From Candidatus Poribacteria bacterium (lineage in GTDB: Bacteria; Poribacteria; WGA-4E; WGA-3G), in contig JAJDTM010000013.1 in NCBI GenBank assembly GCA_022827185.1, forward strand, positions 1 through 64,000: 64,000 bases of DNA, given 5' to 3'. Under the pieces are notes generated by a model. The model made no database searches and was not told where the DNA came from. It saw only the letters and a program-made list of their open reading frames with translations. This document shows, one piece after another, positions 9,901-16,539 of the stretch. The position numbers were made by a program, and so were the translations under genes. Each line of letters begins with the position of its first letter. The stretch's first letter is position 1.

Positions 9901-9970
9901 CAATGACGACGAAGGTATCTGCTTGATCGTTCTGAATACGGGTTCTAAGGGTGTTTTCTATAGCTTGCAT
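6911..9970 (-). CDS. AddB/RexB-like PD-(D/E)XK nuclease of double-strand break repair
   Basis: A 1019-residue protein of the ATP-dependent deoxyribonuclease subunit B type. The C-terminal nuclease carries KGKIDRLDLG and VIDYKTG (the Asp/Lys pair) near residues 845-870. Cysteines in KCPFQYF (about 685) and CNYCAYKRVC (about 1000) match the AddB 4Fe-4S cluster that staples the nuclease domain. The inactive-helicase N-terminus starts at VIVPTDAARLNRQREL and lacks the Walker A loop that AddB/RexB normally has before this point. No addA is present here. The ATG follows the palindromic repeat array by 7 nt with no Shine-Dalgarno, so the true 5' end may be damaged or elsewhere. Confidence 0.8.
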   Translation of the reverse strand: MQAIENTLRTRIQNDQADTFVVIVPTDAARLNRQRELVDYHPNRAVANLRVLDIENFVRRLYNQVRPSKQHISPGLQNLWLHEIANNSDNHRYEQFRPSQNIPVPDSTLSLIADTINRLKEYGENTLNIGNGGSENPIADDLVRIYNNYETKLKDHWIDEQGKRLHLANAKDFGSLMTGAFQGVNLVVIEGFTVLSKADIKILTYIAEMPNIELWFRTDCVQENENLYKNIINFVSQFRDVQANIDPDYGREPQRHQHYAKNLFRADDPCVTPIAAPHIKVLKPADRSEEVEQIAHLIQKHVSEGHCKLSEICVACYNIGQYQQRIAETFPTYSIPYSLVERLPLTKSEVVKAIFSRLSSHRVPLNGAYFGTACKPKLAIEKPDVEPASQTSRFHPNEFQSYVDDLLKGGEVIQHILNPMLEKNSEIVEGEVEAYRQFKRIVKELCSVLKSESERSRPLDEYIEKLHHIAKHTNYRNRAATKEETVKIAQLSELRNMEFDTVFLGDFVEGSFPESYRPDPLLPDHPYRTEEEQLYNNRLMFYGVLKSFRKQLYLLVPQREREAELIPSPFLGQLMAIADVETIKVANPERGSIPGFLSTYGNHVWTADTPSDQEFPCKITNMRPLIDHVIAVEKSREETHEYLAYEGVLTAGAFSTESRERLERRRRWTYSVTELETYAKCPFQYFVGNVLKLSIKDEEVEDELSSLEKGLLLHKVLFTFFYNRREQGYPPILQCVDDDFEEAKCQLNEILQNASEERRGERNEPPIGANNLFWQTDIAKLRLALHKWLEAERSSDLPVIPSYFEVNFGQAGEPADSELSCTKPIPIGDVRMKGKIDRLDLGNGAFNVIDYKTGRSTIRMPEILSGRSLQLPIYLLIAQKLLNGHGLTGLEPAAGLYHKIRLDQCTVELGIGAKSENAITYKGFNGKDWKKVDSRSGQLLEDEIFNDRLRRVSGYIQQYVDSIANGTFPLITRVDTFVDSKEEGDAPITPKNKTEPCNYCAYKRVCRVGAISETSQSDD

Positions 9971-9971
9971 C

Positions 9972-10076
9972 TGTCACGGCACGCGGCGCGTGCCTACTAC
10001 TTTGCATCATGTCACGGCACGCGGCGCGTGCCTACTACTTTGCATCATGTTATGGCACACGGCGCGTGCTTACTAC
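9972..10076. repeat. Tandem palindromic repeat, 3 units of 38 bp
   Basis: Units share TGTCACGGCACGCGGCGCGT then GCCTACTACTTTGCATCA; the third is diverged. Each forms a 7-bp hairpin GGCACGC/GCGTGCC. Same family as 1598-1682. It lies between metG and the AddB-like gene: the metG TAG stop is inside the third unit, and the first codons of the downstream gene (ATGCAA) resemble the repeat's ATGATGCAAAG on the minus strand. Confidence 0.88.
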
Positions 10077-11962
10077 TTTACTTGCGTGCCGAGGGGCATT
10101 TCGGTTTCAAGGGTTGCTAAGACTACGGCATCCCCGCTGCCTGCGAGAATCATACCGTGGGATTCAACGTTACGGATAGTGGCGGGTTCCAGATTTGCGA
10201 CGATGATTACCTGTTTGCCTACGAGGGTTTCAGGCGTATAGTGTTCGGCAATTCCGGCAACAACCTGCCGCTTTTCAGTACCGAGGTCTACCTGTAATTT
10301 GAGGAGTCGATCGGCACCTTCAATCGGTTCAGCGGTGAGAACACGCGCGACCCGAAGATCCAACTTTTGGAAATCAGCAAAGGAGACCAAGTCGGTTGTT
10401 TTCTTTTGCTGCTTCGGCTTCGCTGTTTTTTTAGGTTGTGCCTGTTTCTGGTGTTTGGTATCGACGCGCGGGAAGATGGGTTCGCCTCTGCTGACCGTTA
10501 AATCTGCGGGCAAACGTCCCCATTCTGCGGTGGTATCGAATTCGGACAAACCGATCTGTTTCTGGATCTTCTCGGCGGTTTCCGGAATAAAGGGCGAAAT
10601 CAAGACAGAGATGAGCCGGAGTGCCTCTAAACTGTTGTAAAGGACTGTGCCCATTCTCGGTTTCGTCTCTGGCTTCGCGAGCGTCCAGACCTGTGTTTGT
10701 TGGATATAACGATTGATGCGTCGTACAAATTCCCAGATAGTTTCCAATGCAGCGTCAAACGCGAACGCTTTTATGTGCTCGTCCAATTTGTCTACCGTCG
10801 CTTGTGCCATCTCTTTGATTTCGTCATCAAATTCCCCCGGTGTTGTCGGTGCGGGAATTGCCTCAAAGTTCTTGTTGACTAAACCGAGAACACGATTGAG
10901 CAGGTTACCGAGATCGTTTGCGAGATCCGCGTTGTAGCGTGCATGCAAACGGGTAGGACGGTAATCGCCATCGTTTCCGAAACTAAACTCACGTAGGAGG
11001 TAATAGCGGAACGCATCAACACCATAAGTAGTGATATCCATATCCATATCAATAAAAATGCCGCGTGTTTTGCTCAGTGCTTCGCCATCCTTCGTCAACC
11101 AGCCGTGTGCGACGATTTGCTTGGGAAGGGGTAAGTTAGCAGACATCAGCATTGCGGGCCAAAGCAGCGCGTGAAAACGGGCGATGTCCTTACCCATCAT
11201 GTGAACATCGGCGGGCCAAAAAGTTTGGTACTGTTCACTTTCGATTTCATAACCGAGTGCTGTCATATAGTTACTCAGAGCCTCTATCCAGATGTAGATG
11301 ATGTGCTCCGGATCGAATGGAAACGGAATTCCCCAAGGTAGAGAGGCACGCGAAATACTCACATCCTGTAATCCAGATTCAAGAAAGTTTAATAACTCAT
11401 TGCGCCGAGCTGGCGGGTAGACGAAATCCGGATGCTCATGGATATGCGTGAGTAAGCGATCCTGATACTTGGAAAGTCGAAAGAAATAATTCTCCTCTTC
11501 CAACCATTGCAGCGGCAATTGATGGTCAGGGCAGATTTTTTCGTCTGTTAACTCTTTTTCGGTGATGAACTCTTCGCATGACGGACAATAATACCCTTCG
11601 TACTTCCCTTTATAAACATCACCGTTGTCATAGAGTACATTAAGGAATTTTTGTGCGCCGCGCTTGTGTAAATCGCTGGTTGTACGGAAAAAGATGTCGT
11701 GCGAGATGTTCAGACGCTCCCACAGTTTGATAAAGGCGGGTGCCATCTTATCGCAGTAGGCTTGCGGCGAGAGCCCCATATCTTTTGCTGCGTCATACAC
11801 ATTGGCAGCATGCTCATCAACACCGGTCAAGAAGAACACTTCATCGCCCTTGAGGCGGTGATAGCGCGCTAAAACATCGGCAGCGATAGTGGTATAGGCT
11901 GTCCCCGCGTGCGGTTCTCCGTTGGGATAGTAGATAGGTGTGGTAACGTAAAATGTGCTCAT
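10073..11962 (-). CDS. metG: Methionyl-tRNA synthetase with C-terminal tRNA-binding domain
   Basis: A 629-residue class I synthetase. The HIGH-type signature is PNGEPHAG near residue 15, the KMSKS-type loop is DGEALSKTRG (about 300), and a single CxxC...CxxH zinc knuckle (CPSC...CPDH) is of the Thermus/Bacillus kind. A Lys-rich linker leads to a Trbp111-like OB-fold domain (residues about 525-629: FQKLDLRVARVLTAEPIEGA). I chose ATG at 11960-11962 (MSTFYVTT); the 14-codon extension upstream reaches toward the promoter. The last codons and the stop are within the palindromic repeat. Confidence 0.97.
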   Translation of the reverse strand: MSTFYVTTPIYYPNGEPHAGTAYTTIAADVLARYHRLKGDEVFFLTGVDEHAANVYDAAKDMGLSPQAYCDKMAPAFIKLWERLNISHDIFFRTTSDLHKRGAQKFLNVLYDNGDVYKGKYEGYYCPSCEEFITEKELTDEKICPDHQLPLQWLEEENYFFRLSKYQDRLLTHIHEHPDFVYPPARRNELLNFLESGLQDVSISRASLPWGIPFPFDPEHIIYIWIEALSNYMTALGYEIESEQYQTFWPADVHMMGKDIARFHALLWPAMLMSANLPLPKQIVAHGWLTKDGEALSKTRGIFIDMDMDITTYGVDAFRYYLLREFSFGNDGDYRPTRLHARYNADLANDLGNLLNRVLGLVNKNFEAIPAPTTPGEFDDEIKEMAQATVDKLDEHIKAFAFDAALETIWEFVRRINRYIQQTQVWTLAKPETKPRMGTVLYNSLEALRLISVLISPFIPETAEKIQKQIGLSEFDTTAEWGRLPADLTVSRGEPIFPRVDTKHQKQAQPKKTAKPKQQKKTTDLVSFADFQKLDLRVARVLTAEPIEGADRLLKLQVDLGTEKRQVVAGIAEHYTPETLVGKQVIIVANLEPATIRNVESHGMILAGSGDAVVLATLETEMPLGTQVK

Positions 11963-12013
11963 TGTATCTCTTTTCTGGACCCCAGTTAGGCAGTATTGAC
12001 TCATTTGCTAAAA

Positions 12014-12042
12014 ATTATACCACGAGAAAATCCGTTTGTCAA
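12014..12042 (-). promoter_or_regulatory. Consensus sigma70 promoter of metG
   Basis: On the minus strand TTGACA (12037-12042), a 17-nt spacer and TATAAT (12014-12019): both hexamers are perfect. Predicted start near 12007, leaving a leader of about 45 nt, too short for a T-box or SAM riboswitch. It supports the metG start chosen. A MITE is inserted 20 bp upstream of the -35. Confidence 0.88.
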
Positions 12043-12061
12043 TCTCTGTTTCTCGGCTATC

Positions 12062-12192
12062 CAGAGCCATTCAATTTTAAGAAATTATTGGGTTTCACAT
12101 CTTTTTTTCAAGGATCCGGTTCGGTTAGGAAACCGAACCTACCGGGCCTGGGGGTGAAAATTCGATGAAAAATGGACAATTGAATGCCTCTG
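12062..12192. mobile_element. MITE family A, copy 1 (TIR CAGAGGCATTCAATT)
   Basis: A 131-bp element with terminal inverted repeats CAGAGCCATTCAATT / AATTGAATGCCTCTG, and a central hairpin GGTTCGGTT-AGGA-AACCGAACC. It is flanked on both sides by the same 10 bp, CTCGGCTATC (12052-12061 and 12193-12202), a target-site duplication. It contains no gene. The copy at 13240-13370 is nearly identical. An autonomous partner was not seen in the window. Confidence 0.85.
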
Positions 12193-12253
12193 CTCGGCTA
12201 TCAGCCATCAGCAGTCAGCAGTCGGTGGTTCGTTGTCAAAGGGGAGATAACAT

Positions 12254-13210
12254 CTATTTGAGTAACTTCAAACACATGACCTCTAAGGCTAAGATGGCGT
12301 TTGTGTTTGTGTTTTCGATGAGGGATTTGGTGTCAAAGATGGTCTGGATGGCTTGCTGTAGACGTAACCGAGAGTAGCGTGGGACAATAGATTGGAGTTC
12401 CCTAAGCGAGTGGATGTGTGTTATGAGGTCGCTGGGCGCGCCTTGTTGTAAAAAGAGTAGGTCACGATACCATGTGACTAACTCGCCTAAAGTTTCAGGA
12501 TTATCTTTGAGATGCTCGGCGATCCTGAAAGCCGCTAATTGGTCTGTTACCTTGAGGATTTCGGGAATTTCTTCGGCAAGTGTATCGCCTTTTTTGAGTT
12601 GCGTGATTGCTTTTCCGATCGCGCCATCTGCAGTAACAGCGAGTGTTGTTGCTTGCTCTGGTGCCACTGAAAATTTGTCCACTAAGATTTCGGCTAATTC
12701 TTGTGTCGGTATCGGATGGAATTGTAAAATTTGGCATCGGGAACGTGTGGTCGGCAGCAATGCCCGGATGTTCGATGTGAGTAGGATCAAAACGGAGGAA
12801 GCAGGCGGTTCCTCAAGGGTCTTGAGGAGTGCATTTTCGGCAGGATCATTCATCCGGTCTACGTCCGTTAATATATAGACCTTCCGATTTGCTTCAAGGG
12901 GTGCGTAGATAATCTGTTTTTGCAACTCTCGGATCTGCCCGATTTTGAGTTCACTTCCATCGGGTTGAATGAATTGTAAATCTGGATGGTTCCCGGACTC
13001 CACTTTCCGACAGGCGAGACATGTGCCGCATACTGTGGGCGGTTGTGCGTCTTGCTGGCAGAAGATGAGTTGTGCGAAATAGCGAGCAACTGTCTCTTTC
13101 CCCACACCTGTTGGTCCGACGAAAAGGTATGCACCGGCGATCCGATCCGATGCTACAGTATGCTGGAGTTGCTCAACAATCTGTTGATGCCCGATAATTG
13201 GATTTTGCAT
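12254..13210 (-). CDS. holB: DNA polymerase III delta' subunit
   Basis: A 318-residue clamp-loader subunit of the AAA+ type. Walker A is GPTGVGKE (about residue 30); the zinc module is a C-x8-CGTCLACRK cluster (about 50-65); sensor 1 is LLTSN and the SRC motif is present (TRSRCQILQF). The N-terminus IIGHQQIVEQL is typical. Start at ATG 13208-13210 with GGAG 5 nt upstream; the longer frame to 13288 reads through the MITE. It follows tmk as in many bacteria, but the two are split by MITE copy 2. Confidence 0.93.
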   Translation of the reverse strand: MQNPIIGHQQIVEQLQHTVASDRIAGAYLFVGPTGVGKETVARYFAQLIFCQQDAQPPTVCGTCLACRKVESGNHPDLQFIQPDGSELKIGQIRELQKQIIYAPLEANRKVYILTDVDRMNDPAENALLKTLEEPPASSVLILLTSNIRALLPTTRSRCQILQFHPIPTQELAEILVDKFSVAPEQATTLAVTADGAIGKAITQLKKGDTLAEEIPEILKVTDQLAAFRIAEHLKDNPETLGELVTWYRDLLFLQQGAPSDLITHIHSLRELQSIVPRYSRLRLQQAIQTIFDTKSLIENTNTNAILALEVMCLKLLK

Positions 13211-13239
13211 TTTTCTCCAAGAGGTGTTTCTACTTTGAT

Positions 13240-13370
13240 CAGAGGCATTCAATTTTAAGAAATTATTGGGTTTCACGTCTTCTTTCAAGGATCCGGTTCG
13301 GTTAGGAAACCGAACCTACCGGGCCCGGGGGTGAAAATTCTATTGAAAAATGGACAATTGAATGCCTCTA
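13240..13370. mobile_element. MITE family A, copy 2
   Basis: Near-identical to 12062-12192 over its 129-bp core, same orientation. Terminal repeats AGAGGCATTCAATT / AATTGAATGCCTCT are perfect. Flanks are CTACTTTGAT (13230-13239) and CTATTTTGAT (13371-13380): a 10-bp duplication with one mismatch. The right-hand copy is the 3' end of tmk including its stop codon, so insertion happened at the end of tmk. Confidence 0.87.
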
Positions 13371-13988
13371 CTATTTTGATAGGTACGCTTGATATTCGGT
13401 TAAGATCGCAGTATGGACATCATCTGGTGACTGTGCTGCGTCTATCAGTTTAACGCGATGCGGCTCTGCTGCCGCAGCAGATAGGTATCCCTCCCGGACT
13501 CTACGATGGAATTCCAAGGGTTCTCTATCCAAACGGTCGCGGTGCGTCTCGCCTTGTTGTTGACGTTGCAAACCGATCTCTGGCGGTAGGTCAAGGATAA
13601 AGGTGATATCCGGGGTCAAGCCACCCGTAGCGATGTGATTTAATTGGTGGATAATCTCAAGATCAATACCACCCCGATACCCTTGATACGCCACGGTGGC
13701 ATCAATAAACCTGTCACAGATAACAATTTGATTTGATGCCAATGCGGGCCGTATGCGTTCGTCGACGTGTTGTGCGCGTGCGGCAGCGATCAACAATAAT
13801 TCTGTCATCGTTGTTATTCTGTCGGATGTCAGGAAGATGTCGCGAATTCGCTCTGAGACAGGTGTACCGCCGGGTTCACGGGTGAGTACAACGTCTGGAC
13901 CGAGAGCGGTCGCTAACCGTTGTCCTTGTGTCGTTTTGCCCGCGCCTTCTACGCCTTCAAATGTAATAAAAGTACCGCGATGTGCCAT
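13371..13988 (-). CDS. tmk: Thymidylate kinase
   Basis: A 205-residue dTMP kinase. P-loop FEGVEGAGKTTQG at residues 8-20; DR(X) motif ICDRFIDATVAYQG (about 92-105); Lid region RQQQGETHRDRLDRE with Arg residues. Start at ATG 13986-13988 with AAGAGGAAAA upstream; the ten-residue extension is rejected because it overlaps the lactonase gene. It lies 11 nt after that gene's stop, so it is probably co-transcribed with it and, through the MITE, with holB. Confidence 0.95.
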   Translation of the reverse strand: MAHRGTFITFEGVEGAGKTTQGQRLATALGPDVVLTREPGGTPVSERIRDIFLTSDRITTMTELLLIAAARAQHVDERIRPALASNQIVICDRFIDATVAYQGYRGGIDLEIIHQLNHIATGGLTPDITFILDLPPEIGLQRQQQGETHRDRLDREPLEFHRRVREGYLSAAAAEPHRVKLIDAAQSPDDVHTAILTEYQAYLSK

Positions 13989-13999
13989 TTTTCCTCTTA

Positions 14000-15013
14000 T
14001 TAGATAAAAAGCACCCACATCGGACTTTCACCGACTGCATAGGTAGTAAGCGGTGATAATTCCCCACTCTGCCGATTGATGCGATAAGTGGCGAGTCTAC
14101 CAGAACCTTGACCGCCAGCAAAGAGGAAATTACCTGTTCCGTCAATGTTGAAGACGCGGGGTGTCGGTTCAGTTAACTGCTGCCCAATAGCACTGAGTTT
14201 CCCGCTCTCTTCATCAACTGCAAATCCTGCGATACTATCGTGTCCGCGATTGGAGACATAGAGAAATGTCCCCTGTGGATCGATATGAATCTGAGCGCAG
14301 GTGTTATCCTCTTCAAAATCCGCGGGGAGGGTAGAGAGGTCTTCTTGTAGGTCTATCAAGGTACCTGGGTGTTCTTCTTCCCACAGGGTGTAGGCAGAGA
14401 CGCTGGATCCCTGTTCATTTGAGAAATAGAGGATCGGTTTGCTCGGATGAAAGCAGAAATGCCGAGGTCCAATTGGTGCTCCCGGATTCAGATTGCCGAC
14501 AGGGTTCTGCGTAAGTGTACCTGTATCTTCGTCAAAGTGAAACTGGTAAATAGCATTTCGAGGTACAGTATGTGGGACAAAGACGAATCGGTTTGAAGCA
14601 TCTGTTTCGACACAATGCGCATGTATATCGGTTTCAACGGTTTGCAGTGTTTCACCTTGGACGGTTTTATCGTCGCCAATTGCGTGAACAGTAACTTTTC
14701 CTGCGCCGTAATAGGCGGAAAGTAGAAAATTCCCCGTCTTGTCCGTTGCGATATAACACGTATCAGCATCCAGGGAAATCGCCCGTAGGTGTGAGAGGTG
14801 TTTTGTCTCCTCATCAATTCGGAAACTGGCAATTTCGCGACTTGACCGTAACCCTGCATACAGGTAGTTGCCACACGGTGAAAGTGCTAACGGACCTGGA
14901 GAACCCGTGACGTTGATATTTTCTTGAAGTTCGATGCTGCCGTTAGAAGCATCAAAGGTGTAAATAGCGATTCGATTTTCGCCTGCTATGGAGAGATAAA
15001 CGTGCGTTTGCAT
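14000..15013 (-). CDS. Lactonase-family seven-bladed propeller protein (6-phosphogluconolactonase type)
   Basis: A 337-residue protein of the YbhE/Pgl lactonase family: repeated blade motifs such as PGPLALSPCGNYLYAGLR, DKTGNFLLSAYYG, GPRHFCFHPSKPILYFSNEQ, DPQGTFLYVSNRGHDSIAGF and DGTGNFLFAGGQGSGRL. Family members hydrolyse 6-phosphogluconolactone or carboxy-muconolactone; the substrate here is unproven. No signal peptide, so cytosolic. The start is uncertain: ATG 15011-15013 gives MQTHVYL, but the GGAGG lies 14 nt upstream inside an 8-codon longer frame. Confidence 0.85.
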   Translation of the reverse strand: MQTHVYLSIAGENRIAIYTFDASNGSIELQENINVTGSPGPLALSPCGNYLYAGLRSSREIASFRIDEETKHLSHLRAISLDADTCYIATDKTGNFLLSAYYGAGKVTVHAIGDDKTVQGETLQTVETDIHAHCVETDASNRFVFVPHTVPRNAIYQFHFDEDTGTLTQNPVGNLNPGAPIGPRHFCFHPSKPILYFSNEQGSSVSAYTLWEEEHPGTLIDLQEDLSTLPADFEEDNTCAQIHIDPQGTFLYVSNRGHDSIAGFAVDEESGKLSAIGQQLTEPTPRVFNIDGTGNFLFAGGQGSGRLATYRINRQSGELSPLTTYAVGESPMWVLFI

Positions 15014-15333
15014 TTTTTTAACTATGGGCCTCCACACAGATTGACCTTAATGAAGATTAATTTTTTAATTCGGTAATTTCGGAACGTGCGATGAATCGCA
15101 CTACTACGAGCAGACCAGTTTGTAGTAGGGCAATTTTGCGGCGTACTCGCCCAAATGCGACGGGCATTATTGTCCGTTGATTACCGAAATATCTTCTTAA
15201 ACTTCATACAAGTCAATCTGGTTCTTGATGTGATTAGGGTCATTTAGTTTTATTAAATTAATTATCAGATTTCTCGTCTTTTTTGAGGGTCCGGTGCGGT
15301 GTTTTGCTTGGATGTTCCCATAGGAAACCGCAC
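15014..15333. repeat. Intergenic repeats, two families
   Basis: No gene. From about 15066 to 15190 lies a unit bounded by TCGGTAATTTCGG and GATTACCGAAA with internal TTGCGGCGTACTCGCCCAAA; an inverted copy of that inner part lies at about 42670-42722. From about 15263 into the thiolase 3' end lies a diverged core of MITE family A (GGTCCGGTGCGGT ... AGGAAACCGCACCTACCAGG), enlarged by a 20-nt insertion between its hairpin arms. Confidence 0.6.
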
Positions 15334-16539
15334 CTACCAGGCTCCGGGTGAAATCGGTTCAAGGCCGAAAATACCGGCGGCACCCATACCGCCACCGACA
15401 CACATCGTTACCATGCCATATCGGTGGTTTTGCCTGTGCATTTCGTTAATCAGGCTCACAGTGAGTTTTGTGCCTGTGCAACCGAGTGGATGTCCCAAGG
15501 CGACTGCACCGCCGTTGACGTTTACCTTTTCAGATGGCAGCTGCGCCTCTTGAATCACGGTAAGGGCTTGCACGGCAAAAGCCTCGTTAAGTTCAATGAC
15601 ATCCATATCGTTTAAAGTTAACCCTGCAGACGCGAGTGCCTTCGGGATTGCTGGCACAGGTCCGATTCCCATAATTTCAGGTGGAACACCCGCTGTGGCG
15701 TAACTAACAAAATGCGCTAAGGGATCATAACCGTCTGCTTTTGCTCTTGTCTCGGACATGAGGACGACAGCGGCGGCACCGTCGCTCATCTGAGAAGCGT
15801 TGCCAGCCGTTACTGTGCCATCTACGTGAAAAACGGGCTTGAGATCTGCTAACGCTTCCGGTGAAGTGTCTCGACGCGGTCCCTCATCTGTATCGAAGAC
15901 AGTGCTAACGGTTTCAGGCGCGTCTTCCGAATTGAGATGCGTCTCCTCTATCGTCAAGGGCACGATTTCTGGACGAAATTTGCCTGTATCCATCGCTTCG
16001 ATGGCTTTGCGGTGGCTCTGATATGCATAAGCATCTTGTGCAGTGCGAGATATATTGTATTTTCGCGCAAGATTTTCAGCCGTCAATCCCATGCTGAGAT
16101 AGGTATCGGGTGCGTGCGCTATGAGTGCTGGATTCGGCGAGAGGTGGACACCGAATGGCACTTGACTCATACTCTCTACGCCACCTGCTACAACGACTTC
16201 AGCACGTCCAGATAGAATTCGCTCGGCACCCATCACTATCGTTTCTAAACCCGATGCGCAGAACCGATTGATCGTAAGTGCAGGCACGGAGACAGGAAAC
16301 CCTGCGCGTAGGCTGGCAATACGCGCGACATTGTATCCCTGTGGTCCCTCATGTGTCGCGCATCCGATGATAACATCGTCTATCGCTTCCAAATCAAGTT
16401 GGGGAAGCCGATCAACTGTGCCACTGAGCGCAGCAGCGGCGAGTTCGTCTGGACGCGTGTTTTTTAGCGTGCCTCTCCCTGCTCTGCCTACGGCTGTACG
16501 CACAGCGGATACGATCACTACACTGGGTGTCGTTTGCAT
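15334..16539 (-). CDS. fadA: Acetyl-CoA C-acyltransferase (thiolase)
   Basis: A 401-residue degradative-type thiolase. Nucleophile Cys is in NRFCASGLET (about residue 92); the C-terminal motifs are GGAVALGHPLGCTGTK (catalytic His) and CVGGGMGAAGIFGLE (catalytic Cys). It would cleave 3-ketoacyl-CoA in beta-oxidation. Start ATG 16537-16539 shares one base with the stop of the upstream crotonase gene (TAATG), so they are translationally coupled. The last residues (PISPGAW) and stop are read from a MITE-A-like repeat. Confidence 0.93.
   Translation of the reverse strand: MQTTPSVVIVSAVRTAVGRAGRGTLKNTRPDELAAAALSGTVDRLPQLDLEAIDDVIIGCATHEGPQGYNVARIASLRAGFPVSVPALTINRFCASGLETIVMGAERILSGRAEVVVAGGVESMSQVPFGVHLSPNPALIAHAPDTYLSMGLTAENLARKYNISRTAQDAYAYQSHRKAIEAMDTGKFRPEIVPLTIEETHLNSEDAPETVSTVFDTDEGPRRDTSPEALADLKPVFHVDGTVTAGNASQMSDGAAAVVLMSETRAKADGYDPLAHFVSYATAGVPPEIMGIGPVPAIPKALASAGLTLNDMDVIELNEAFAVQALTVIQEAQLPSEKVNVNGGAVALGHPLGCTGTKLTVSLINEMHRQNHRYGMVTMCVGGGMGAAGIFGLEPISPGAW

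Noticed and set aside
9972..10076. Possible CRISPR array next to metG
   Set aside because: Same reason: the units are full 38-bp tandem copies without spacers.
11963..12004. Longer metG start (14 extra codons)
   Set aside because: The extension reaches to the -10 box of the perfect promoter at 12014-12042, so it could not be fully transcribed with a ribosome binding site.
13211..13288. Longer holB start (26 extra codons)
   Set aside because: The extra codons are read from the MITE and lack family similarity; the internal ATG has GGAG at good spacing.
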